NCBI RefSeq assembly: GCF_003590335.1
Contig: NZ_MIET01000070.1
Location: 62,001 to 126,000 of the forward strand
Direction: 5' to 3'
Origin: Pseudoalteromonas sp. MSK9-3
Lineage (GTDB): Bacteria > Pseudomonadota > Gammaproteobacteria > Enterobacterales > Alteromonadaceae
Length of the DNA stretch: 64,000 bases
The notes under the pieces were generated by a model. The model did not search any database and was not told the origin of the DNA. It saw only the letters and a list, made by a program, of their open reading frames with translations. Made by a program: the position numbers and the translations under genes. The stretch's first letter is position 1; each line of letters begins with the position of its first letter. Positions 53,832 to 61,938 of this stretch are shown piece by piece.

Positions 53832-54782
53832 ATGAAAAAAATTATAATAGATACAGATCCTGGTATTGATGACGCTATGGCTATTTTACTCGCTCACGCA
53901 AGTAACGAAATTGATTTAGTAGGGATCACAACCACGTTTGGCAATGCGTCGATTGAAAACAGTACACGCAATGCACTTTATTTAAAAGATAAGTTCGCTT
54001 TACAAGCAACCGTAGCGCAAGGAGTTGATGTTCCATTAGTTTTACCTGCGTCCCCTCCCGCGACGGCGGTACACGGTAATAATGGGTTAGGCAATATAAA
54101 TATTCCTAGTGAACAAACTAGCCAAGTGATAAATCAACTTGCGCATGATTACATTATAAATACTGTTAAAGCTCACCCTCACGAAATTACGCTGATTGCA
54201 ATTGGCCGTTTAACCAATTTAGCTTTAGCATTAAGCAAGGCTCCAGAGATCACATCATTAGTAAAAGAAGTGATTATTATGGGGGGAGCATTTGGCTTCA
54301 ATGGACATTCTGGTAACTTGACACCCTTTGCCGAAGCGAATGTTTATGGCGACCCACATGCTGCAGATATCGTTGTATCGGCTAATTGGCCGGTCACTAT
54401 GGTAGGGTTAGATGTAACTCAGCAATCAATTATGAGTACCGCTTATATAAATGATCTTAAATCTAAGTCATCCAAATATGGCGCGTTCATTTATGACATA
54501 TCTGAGTTTTACGCCAAGTTTTATCATGCTGATTTAGGTTTGGATGGGTTTTATGTGCATGACTCATCAGCCATTATTTATGCTATTACACCTGAGTTAT
54601 TTACAACTCGAAAAGGGAATATTAGAGTGGTTACCGAAGGTGTGGCAGCAGGGCACACACTGTTTAAAGAAAGCGACAGAGTGTTTCCTATAGATGAATG
54701 GAGTGATCGGCCAAAGCAAAAAATTTGTACTAATGTAGAGTGCGATAAATTACTTAATTTATATTATAATACAATGATTTAA
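53832..54782 (+). CDS. Inosine-uridine-type nucleoside hydrolase
   Basis: 316 residues from the ATG at 53832, which has a GGAG site 8 bases upstream; the earlier in-frame ATG at 53793 lacks one. The Ca-binding signature is IIIDTDPGIDDAMAILLAHA, followed by VHGNNGLGN, ITLIAIGRLTNLALAL, IIMGGAFGFNGHSGN, FAEANVYGDPHAADIV and, near the C-terminus, FYVHDSSAIIYA. The family hydrolyses the N-glycosidic bond of ribonucleosides for salvage. The gene stands alone next to the IS-rich island. Confidence 0.9.
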   Translation: MKKIIIDTDPGIDDAMAILLAHASNEIDLVGITTTFGNASIENSTRNALYLKDKFALQATVAQGVDVPLVLPASPPATAVHGNNGLGNINIPSEQTSQVINQLAHDYIINTVKAHPHEITLIAIGRLTNLALALSKAPEITSLVKEVIIMGGAFGFNGHSGNLTPFAEANVYGDPHAADIVVSANWPVTMVGLDVTQQSIMSTAYINDLKSKSSKYGAFIYDISEFYAKFYHADLGLDGFYVHDSSAIIYAITPELFTTRKGNIRVVTEGVAAGHTLFKESDRVFPIDEWSDRPKQKICTNVECDKLLNLYYNTMI

Positions 54783-54904
54783 TGTGGTTTTTAGTCGGAG
54801 TATATGTGAGGGGGGGCTCTATCACTTTAGAAAGTGTTTGGGTCAGCTTTTAACGGCAGATTAAATTATCCAAATTCGTTATGTTGTAAAAGTAATGCTC
54901 ACGC

Positions 54905-55580
54905 CCAAATCATTGAGCTTCTTAGGTTTGGTGCGATCAGATCATAAAATGCTTTAACCCATGTTTTGAAATGAAGAAGAAAATTAGAAATTGGTTACGG
55001 TACGATCGTGCTTTAGTTCAACGTGGTAACATCAATATCTGGCTAAGTGATAGTGCCTTCTCAAAGTGGTAAAATACTGAAAAACACGGTGGCCGCGGTT
55101 GTTAAAATCACTATTCTTATTTAGCAGTGAAACCTGTTTAACCTTAAGAGCTGTATTTCATTTGCGACTCAGAGCCTTAGAAGGGGTTGTAAATTTCTTG
55201 CTCACAATGATGAACACCTCTTTACAATCCCCGGTTATAGCTGTTTATGCAAACGCAGCAGAACACTTGATGTGCACTATTTAAAGAGGGAAGGCAAAAT
55301 GGTGAATGGCATGCGAGAAAGCACCGTGCAAATAAGCTGCGAACTTGGCGAAAATTGCGCTTGGCAGTTAATGTGACCATCCACGACGTTGTAGGCGCTG
55401 AGCTGTCGATGATGAAGCCCTTACCGATTTAATCAGACCATTGTGCAGAAATAGTGACAGAGTCACAGGTGTGACGGTGCGTATGACTCGCGCAGTTACG
55501 GCGAAGTGGACGCAGCAAAAAGTGACATGAATAAGTTACGCGGTGCCAAAAATATCGTCATGTTTGAAGCGATACGATAG
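54905..55580 (+). pseudogene. Decayed IS5-family transposase (left copy)
   Basis: From the ATG at 54971 the frame reads MKKKIRNWLRYDRALVQRGN then INIWLSDSAFSKW and a stop. Later pieces, in shifting frames, read TLRAVFHLRLRALEG, and KLRLAVNVTIHDVVGAELS, typical IS5/IS903-type transposase segments. Several stops and frameshifts make it inactive. The same sequence recurs inverted at 60502-60817. Confidence 0.75.
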
Positions 55581-55753
55581 CCGTGTATGTGTTGTTGGGG
55601 TGTGCCGCATGATTATGTTTCTTGTATAATAACTTGATTTATATTAATTTATTGGACTGGGCAAGGTGAGTTGTTCGTTTTATCATCACCTAATAAGAAA
55701 ACAGGCTTTCTAACACTAATTTTCAAACTATACGTAGGAGTGTCATTTTAGTT

Positions 55754-56128
55754 ATGCAGACGGTTAAAAAAGAAAAGGGATCCAGAGTCGATCCAGTTTC
55801 TGAAAACAAAATTAAGAATGAGTCTCTCACAACTGAGTTGCACTTTGAGTTATTAAAGCAATACACTTGGCTTGCTTCTGCCGTTATTGGTGCCATTGTT
55901 ATCCTAATTCAATTAAATGCGGTTGAATTAGGGAAGGATATTTATATATCCCTTGGTTTTTTGGGTCTTTCAATTTTTTTCTCCCTTGTAGGCCAAGATC
56001 ATATAGTAGATTCATTGCTCAAAGGAAAAGATATATATGCCGTATCTAAAATATTAAAATTGATTAGAATTGCTTCCATGTTTTGCTTGGCACTGGGCGC
56101 GGGCTATATTTTACCTGGGATATTTTAA
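55754..56128 (+). CDS. Small membrane protein, function unknown
   Basis: 124 residues: a charged N-terminus of about 37 residues (with Lys and Glu pairs), then three hydrophobic helices (WLASAVIGAIVILIQLNAV, IYISLGFLGLSIFFSLVG, IASMFCLALGAGYILPGIF). A GGAG lies 14 bases before the ATG, rather far. I recognise no family. It sits between IS remnants and so may be cargo of the same island. Confidence 0.5.
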   Translation: MQTVKKEKGSRVDPVSENKIKNESLTTELHFELLKQYTWLASAVIGAIVILIQLNAVELGKDIYISLGFLGLSIFFSLVGQDHIVDSLLKGKDIYAVSKILKLIRIASMFCLALGAGYILPGIF

Positions 56129-56240
56129 GTGATTAATAGACTAGAGTCGTATTCGAATAAAAGGTTGAGCACCGTAGTTCAGGTACAGTAAATTCGTTGG
56201 TAACGATACTCAGTATGGGTAAATTTGATGTATGCGAAGC

Positions 56241-56285
56241 AGCGATAGTAGCGTAATAAATTCAGCCTTATTACATTGTCGCTCG
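56241..56285. repeat. Imperfect hairpin in the island
   Basis: GTAATAA / TTATTAC (56253-56259, 56268-56274) inside a weaker outer AGCGA...TCGCT pairing. It may be an IS end or the terminator of the small membrane protein gene. The rest of 56129-56430 shows nothing I can name. Confidence 0.3.
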
Positions 56286-56429
56286 GGCTAAAAAAGTCAG
56301 TTATTAAAATATTGATGTTTGAGTTGGCTGAACAATTGTGTACTTATCCAATAAATATTCGACGTACTATTAGGTTCATTTTAGCGCGCAAAAAATTAGA
56401 CTTTACCATTGGGCGTAATTCTTGATACT

Positions 56430-56690
56430 GTATTCTGAATACTGCCGTTTTTACTGCAAAGCCTTCGTTGATAGGTTTTGATCATGAGCCAGGTTCTCGT
56501 TTAAGTATAAAAATATGTCGTGACCTTTTCCTTCAATATATACCTTTTTGGGGCGACGGCTTTCTTCTTCAAACTCTTTCATCAGAGTCATTAAATAGGT
56601 AGTCATACCACCAAATTGAGCACGCCATTGATAAAAAATAGCGCTACTCATCCCACGCTTCCGACACAGTTCTGGAACAGCCCCCCGTTT
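56430..56690 (-). pseudogene. IS3-family OrfA transposase remnant
   Basis: Minus-strand translation reads PELCRKRGMSSAIFYQWRAQ then FGGMTTYLMTLMKEFEEESR, the helix-turn-helix and leucine-zipper start of an IS3/IS911-type OrfA. It is cut at both ends; no OrfB (integrase) follows. It lies directly against the amine-oxidase remnant, so it probably marks the insertion that broke that gene. Confidence 0.7.
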
Positions 56691-56715
56691 TCGGCTTATT
56701 TTATAATAACCATAA

Positions 56716-56910
56716 TTTGTCTATCCAGATGGTTCAAAAACAGATCCTTGTTTCTTTGTTGTTGGCGATCAATTGTCGTCGTTACCTGGTTGGCAAGAGG
56801 GGACGATTGCTGCTGTACTGAACGCGGTAAGTCGAATAGCTGATCCTAATGCACCTATTGTACATTTGGCTTATTTACCTGATACACGATTAATGGTTGA
56901 AGGTATATAA
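56716..56910 (+). pseudogene. C-terminal remnant of a flavin amine oxidase / L-amino-acid oxidase
   Basis: The open frame 56716-56910 reads PDGSKTDPCFFVVGDQLSSL then PGWQEGTIAAVLNAVSRIAD and ends with LPDTRLMVEGI. GDxLSxLPGWQEG near the C-terminus is the FAD-binding signature of flavin monoamine and L-amino-acid oxidases. Only about 64 residues remain, next to an IS3 remnant on the 5' side. Its presence beside lodA/lodB suggests this locus once held two different amino-acid oxidases. Confidence 0.7.
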
Positions 56911-57256
56911 CGGAAATTGGACTTTATCAACACTCCGAGTAGTTTACTTATTGAGCTGAGAGTTGGTTATTGAGAAACCATTTTGTGGCAGATTGAACTC
57001 TGCCTTTCCTCAATTTTTCTTCTATCGATGTAAAGCTATTTATATAACGCAACGACCTTTCAAGCTTGTTCAGTTTCAGCTGGCGCAATTTAGGTGGGAG
57101 TTAAATGAAGTTATCAATGTAATGCATTGTAATGTTATTTAAAAGTTCACAGTGTTAGATTTATTGCTAAATAGAAGTTAATTTTGTTCACCTTGGTTGT
57201 TATGTGCATGACAAAAATATGAATCTGACTGCAACCACAAATAAGGCGTTAATTTT
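56911..57256. other. Intergenic region before lodA
   Basis: 346 bases, AT-rich, with no gene I can support; it must contain the promoter of the lodA/lodB pair. A weak AAGG lies about 12 bases before the lodA ATG. Confidence 0.4.
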
Positions 57257-59293
57257 ATGGAACTTACAATACATCCCTCAGTTGGGGTATCTCGCTTAGG
57301 CAATAGCCCTGAGTCTTTTTGTCTTTCACCTGAGAGGATTGGCCAACTTCCTTATGAAGCAGATGCTAACGGTAATAAGCTTGGGCCTATCGTCGAATTT
57401 AAAGATGAAAAAGGTCAAATTAAACGTCAGGGTCAAGTTTTTAAGCTGTACCAGAAAGATGGCACTGAATTAACACTTAACACGCCTAATGTGAAGGCTA
57501 TCAATTGGAATGTACATCTGGCCAATAAAAAAGCAGCTTGGTATCAGTATAGTGAGCTTGAAGGTAACTTATTATATGGCGAAAACAATAGCTACGTTAA
57601 TCGTGAAACACCATTACGAAATGCAGATAAAACATGCAATGAAGCGCGGCAAAAACTCATTGTTGATCCGGGTCCGCGCGAGATCAGCGGCGCAAGTTGC
57701 TCAGTAGGTTTCGATCAAGGTACAGAGCCAGTGCCTGCTGATTACCCCGTATCTTACCCTAACTCTGATGTCGAATATGGTACTGCTGTATTAACACTAG
57801 GAGATCTAAAAACGGACAATGAGGGTCGCTTGATTGTGCTTGGTGGCTATGGCCATGCTGGTGGTGATAAACCTTTGGTGAGTTATGGTGGTTCCGATAC
57901 TTGGCATGATGACATTGCCGATGGGCCGGTTTATTGTACGGTTGAATTTGAAGATGGTAGCGAACCAATTTCATTACAAGCTTGGGTTGTGGTTGGCTCG
58001 CCGGACTTTGCTCCGGAAATTGTCAATATTTCAAACCTGAGTGATAGTATGTTTGATGTGGCAGTAAGAGATTTTAATCTAATACCTGATATGTGTCTTG
58101 ATGGGGTTTATAACGATACTTATATTGCTAGCTACCAGCGAGATATTTTACCTATCGTAAAGCGCTTTAGCCGTTATCAATGGGTTGCTAACGTTCAGTC
58201 TATGGCCGCATTTAGTGCTGATTCATTTGATTATACAGATAATAGTGAAGAAAATCGGGCTAATCGTGAAAACTATTTTTCTTATTTCAGAGAGCCTGAT
58301 GATAAGTCTAACCTGTCGCGTAATCAACCTCAGCAGGTATTATTTAAAAATGATTTCCCAATGATGCCATTGAACTCTGGCAGTAACTCGGTGAGTAATC
58401 AAACTATTGAAAAGTTTGATGCGCTGAGCCAAACCCAGCAATTTTTGCTAGGTCAATGGGCTAGGGGCTGTTTTGAAGCAACGGAAAACTTTAAACCTCA
58501 CCCAATTGATCCGCTTGATCAGGGAAGTGTTGGTAACTGTGTTGGGTTGCCAATGTGTCCAGGTATTGAGGTTACTTGGAGTCTTCAAAACCCGAAGGTT
58601 TATACATCACCTTATATAATCAGTGACTACAAAGGTAAAAATGGTTACAACAAAACGGGTTTATCACCTTCTCGTGATGAATGTGAAGGGGGTGGGTGTG
58701 AGCCGGGTGATTTAACCAAACGTATGGCGTGTCCGTGGCAAGCTGATTTTTTTCAGTGTACGATTCAAAATATAAACTTCACTAATCCAGCAAAAAATAA
58801 AATCGGTGATCAACCTTTACCACCGACTTATTATTCGTACTGGTGGCCACCTCAAAGTCCTTGGGATGTGCTGACAGGCGAAACAACGGAGATTGGGCAG
58901 GCTGAATCCCATTTACCCGCAGGTGAGCAGGTTAATTATCAAAGGGGGATCAACAGCTTTGTCCAAATGGTGGAGCATTGGTCAGCTTTAGCGTTTATTC
59001 GAGATAAAAATGCGCAAGATCCCGATTACCCTTATTTTACTGAAACGGAACGCAATCACGCTTTGTTTTCGTATAAGGAAATATCTACGGGCCAAATTAC
59101 TGGTAACCCGGAAGATGATGGCACTAGTATTCCTGTGTTCTATATTGAGTCAAAGTGTTGCCCAACGGTTAAAGCTCGGGGAAAACGCGCTAAATTAATG
59201 GTCGAGGCCCTAGAGGCTAGAGCCTTTAAACCAATCCAAGTAGCGTATAACCATTCGCAAACACCGCGATCTGGTCGCCGAGTTAGGAGATAG
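57257..59293 (+). CDS. LodA-family quinoprotein amino-acid oxidase (CTQ type)
   Basis: 678 residues, somewhat shorter than LodA and AlpP (about 725). The N-terminus IHPSVGVSRLGNSPESFCLS is typical of the family. The motif PWQADFFQC places Asp497 and Cys501 four residues apart, as in LodA Asp512/Cys516 (from memory), which form the cysteine tryptophylquinone cofactor; the Trp is probably Trp575 in MVEHWSALAF. Family members oxidise lysine (LodA, AlpP) or glycine (GoxA), releasing ammonia and hydrogen peroxide, and are antibacterial. There is no signal peptide, as for LodA. The lodB-type gene needed for cofactor formation follows by 6 bases. Confidence 0.88.
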   Translation: MELTIHPSVGVSRLGNSPESFCLSPERIGQLPYEADANGNKLGPIVEFKDEKGQIKRQGQVFKLYQKDGTELTLNTPNVKAINWNVHLANKKAAWYQYSELEGNLLYGENNSYVNRETPLRNADKTCNEARQKLIVDPGPREISGASCSVGFDQGTEPVPADYPVSYPNSDVEYGTAVLTLGDLKTDNEGRLIVLGGYGHAGGDKPLVSYGGSDTWHDDIADGPVYCTVEFEDGSEPISLQAWVVVGSPDFAPEIVNISNLSDSMFDVAVRDFNLIPDMCLDGVYNDTYIASYQRDILPIVKRFSRYQWVANVQSMAAFSADSFDYTDNSEENRANRENYFSYFREPDDKSNLSRNQPQQVLFKNDFPMMPLNSGSNSVSNQTIEKFDALSQTQQFLLGQWARGCFEATENFKPHPIDPLDQGSVGNCVGLPMCPGIEVTWSLQNPKVYTSPYIISDYKGKNGYNKTGLSPSRDECEGGGCEPGDLTKRMACPWQADFFQCTIQNINFTNPAKNKIGDQPLPPTYYSYWWPPQSPWDVLTGETTEIGQAESHLPAGEQVNYQRGINSFVQMVEHWSALAFIRDKNAQDPDYPYFTETERNHALFSYKEISTGQITGNPEDDGTSIPVFYIESKCCPTVKARGKRAKLMVEALEARAFKPIQVAYNHSQTPRSGRRVRR

Positions 59294-59299
59294 TAAACG

Positions 59300-60460
59300 A
59301 TGGTTTCATCAATAATTGATACTGATGTGGCCATATTTGGCGCAGGCCCAGCCGGGGCCTGCGCCGCTTTGAGCCTGCTCAATCATACTAATTTGGATAT
59401 TACCCTGATTGAACAATCCGATCTCAATCGAGAGCGTATTGGTGAGCATGTCACTGAATGTATTTTTGACTTTATCGATTATTTAAAAATTAAACCAGAA
59501 AACTTTGGTCCTGACTGTTTCATTCCTACCTTTGATAGTACTTCTTATTGGGGATCGGATTTACCTGGGATGCGCAATTCAGTGTTTACTGCACAACAAT
59601 CTACCTTTCAATTAAACAGGGAGCAGTTTGATTTACAGTTGCTGGAAAACATCGCCGAGCGCGGTGGCAGGGTAATGCCTCGAACTCATTGTCAGCAAAT
59701 CAATCAATGGGAAGATGGCCGTTGGCAGTTGAAACTATCTCATCCAGTGCATGGAGCGTTTATCTTACGCGCTCGTTTTATTGTTGATGCAAGTGGACGT
59801 AACGCTAATATCAGTCGTCAACTCGGGCTTACGGGCAAGAAAGTGGATGATTTAATGGCTGTTGGGCGGTTCTTTGAATGTACCAGTGACGAACAAAAAA
59901 AGCAGGAGTATTTGATTGAAAGTACCGAGCATGGCTGGTGGTATGGCGCTCTATTGCCAAACAATCAATATAGTATTTGCTTTTTCTCCGATGCAGATAT
60001 CGTTTCCAATCTCAGATTGAATCAGCAAAGTCATTTTAATGCGCTCTTGGCTCAAACCAAGCATATAAAAAAGTTAGTAAAAGAGACAAAAGTAACCACG
60101 CCACACCCATGGGTACGACAGGCTTACAGCCAGAGCAATGCATTTGAAAGCTTACCTAACTTTTTAGCCATTGGTGACGCTGCATGTGCTTTTGATCCAA
60201 TTTCATCTATGGGTATTGGCTTTGCTTTATCTTCGGGCTGTCATGCTGCCAATTTGATTGCTGCTAATTTAACAGATACTGACAGTAATCAAGAACAACT
60301 TATTAATCAATTTCAAATGGATTTGAATAACCAATTTGACCACTACCTAACACTCAGACAGCAGTTTTATCAGCAAGAAGGTCGTTGGCAACAAGCCCCA
60401 TTTTGGCAAAGAAGACATGCAAAAATAACGACTCTGCAATCTGAGGAGGTTAGCGCATAG
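59300..60460 (+). CDS. LodB-family flavoprotein, cofactor-maturation partner
   Basis: 386 residues. The FAD-binding turn is Gly14-x-Gly16-x2-Gly19 (VAIFGAGPAGACAALSLL), and a second FAD motif is FLAIGDAACAFDPISSMGIG; a middle stretch ARFIVDASGRNANISRQL also fits the tryptophan-halogenase-like/geranylgeranyl-reductase-like group. LodB is required to make the tryptophylquinone of LodA in the cytoplasm. It is encoded 6 bases after the lodA-type gene and is the last gene before an IS remnant. Confidence 0.88.
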   Translation: MVSSIIDTDVAIFGAGPAGACAALSLLNHTNLDITLIEQSDLNRERIGEHVTECIFDFIDYLKIKPENFGPDCFIPTFDSTSYWGSDLPGMRNSVFTAQQSTFQLNREQFDLQLLENIAERGGRVMPRTHCQQINQWEDGRWQLKLSHPVHGAFILRARFIVDASGRNANISRQLGLTGKKVDDLMAVGRFFECTSDEQKKQEYLIESTEHGWWYGALLPNNQYSICFFSDADIVSNLRLNQQSHFNALLAQTKHIKKLVKETKVTTPHPWVRQAYSQSNAFESLPNFLAIGDAACAFDPISSMGIGFALSSGCHAANLIAANLTDTDSNQEQLINQFQMDLNNQFDHYLTLRQQFYQQEGRWQQAPFWQRRHAKITTLQSEEVSA

Positions 60461-60479
60461 TTACTTTTAAGTTTAGGAG

Positions 60480-60501
60480 GGCCTTGTTGATCAACAAGGC
60501 C
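60480..60501. repeat. 22-bp perfect palindrome after lodB
   Basis: Arms GGCCTTGTTGA / TCAACAAGGCC meet with no spacer, 20 bases after the lodB stop codon and exactly at the broken edge of the right IS5 copy. The GGCCTTGTTG start resembles terminal inverted repeats of IS903-like elements, so it may be two abutted IS ends; it could also serve as a terminator for lodB. Confidence 0.55.
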
Positions 60502-60817
60502 CTGCGTTTGCATAAACAGCTATAACCCGGTGATTGCAGCGAGGTATCTATCATGGTGAGCAAGGAATTTACAAACCCTTCTAAGGCCCTAAGTGGCAAA
60601 TGGAATACGGCCCTTAAGGTTAAACACGTTTCAATTGCTAAATCAAAATAGTAATTTGAACGACCACGGCCACCGTGTTTTTCGGTATTCTGCCACTTTG
60701 ATATGGCACTCTCACTTAGCCAAATATTGATGTTACCGCGTTGAACTAAAGCACGGTTGTACTGTGACCAATTCCTAATTTTCTTCTTTATTCACATCAT
60801 GGGTTAAGGCATTTAAT
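60502..60817 (-). pseudogene. Decayed IS5-family transposase (right copy, inverted)
   Basis: On the minus strand the frame reads KKKIRNWSQYNRALVQRGNI then NIWLSESAISKWQNTEKHGG, TLRAVFHLPLRALEGF and TSLQSPGYSCLCKRR, then is cut by the palindrome at 60480-60501. It has no start codon (a TGA precedes it) and lacks the C-terminal two-thirds. It is closely related to the left copy and opposite in orientation. Confidence 0.78.
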
Positions 60818-60917
60818 GATCTGATCGCACCAAACCAAAGAAGTTCAACTATTTAGGAAACAACGCCGATCTGATCGCACTAAATCATAGAAGTTCAATT
60901 ATTTAGGAAACAACGCC
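60818..60917. repeat. Tandem duplication of a 50-bp IS end
   Basis: Two adjacent 50-base units (60818-60867 and 60868-60917) differ at only a few positions; each begins GATCTGATCGCAC and ends TTTAGGAAACAACGCC. Read on the minus strand, each starts with GGCGTTGTTTCCTAAAT, which looks like the terminal repeat of the IS5-type element whose remnant follows. Confidence 0.75.
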
Positions 60918-61938
60918 CCTCTAGTTTTAAAAATAAGGACAATCTTAAAATTAAATATTTCTCTGTCGCTCTTAAGCGATAATGGGGGCTAATAACTTAA
61001 TACTAGCACCCAATTTTCAGAGTTCATAATAGATCTTGTAATATAATGTTATATACTCGATAACGCCATTTTAGCAATGAGCTTGTTGGCTTAAACAACC
61101 TAAATAGCTATTACACCTCCATACTAGTTGAGTCCAATTTTGGCCGGCAGCTCCAGCAACTTTATCTGTTAATTCCTTTGGGAGTGTTTTTTTGCTTTGA
61201 GAAAGGTTTTTAATTTTTGTTTTTTTAAATGTAATTTCATAATATATATCATTTATTTTATTTTGGAATTGCAGAGTGAGTTACTTGTGTTTTATTGTAA
61301 AGTGAATGTTTATAATGTTCGCATGTCGTTTTTGTTGGTGATTAAATTTATAATTTCATTGCAAGTAGAGAGAACTTCCTATTGCAGTTAAGCGCTTGTT
61401 AGTTTATGCCTTTCGTTTTTTAGAACGATGTAACATGGGGTTTATTTATTTAAAGGTTATTGGTGGTCATTGATAATGCGGGTGCAGACATGGCTTTGAC
61501 ATTTTTAAGGTTTTATCTTGTTGATCAAAATTGGTTTTAATGTTTTCTTGGTGGTGCCTGTTAAAAATAAAATGCTTTGTAAGCTGATTTGTGTTTTTAA
61601 ATATGAAATAAATAATAATGCCAATGCTTTTCTATTGAATCGACTCATTAAGTCTGGCGAAAATTTAAAGTGGTTAAGTAAGGCTTGATGATGTGGCTTT
61701 GTGATTTTTTCCAAGATGTTACCTGTAAGCTAGTGATTTAAAATAGATGGTTTCTTTTTGTTGGTCAGGAACGTTGCCTGTAAGGTTTTTTGTATAGTCA
61801 ATTATTGATTTTTATATAATATTAATTGGTGTGTTTTAAATGTAATTGTTTGTTGAGTGTGAGGGGGTTGTGGTTTATTATGTGTCACGAAACAATAAAT
61901 ATACTTAAGTTCTTTTAAAGCGAAAAGGAGATTCGGCT
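60918..61938. other. Intergenic AT-rich region before the repeat lipoprotein gene
   Basis: About 1 kb with no gene I can support; only short open frames of low-complexity, Lys/Leu/Phe-rich composition occur. The right end should hold the lipoprotein gene promoter, and an AAAGGAG ribosome site lies at 61924-61930. Confidence 0.45.

Noticed and set aside
55099-55284. 61-residue plus-strand frame
   Set aside because: It is a surviving piece of the decayed IS5-type transposase, not a separate gene.
61197-61714. Two short frames (plus 61197-61391 and minus 61505-61714)
   Set aside because: Low-complexity Phe/Ile/Lys-rich translations in AT-rich DNA, with no ribosome sites or known motifs.
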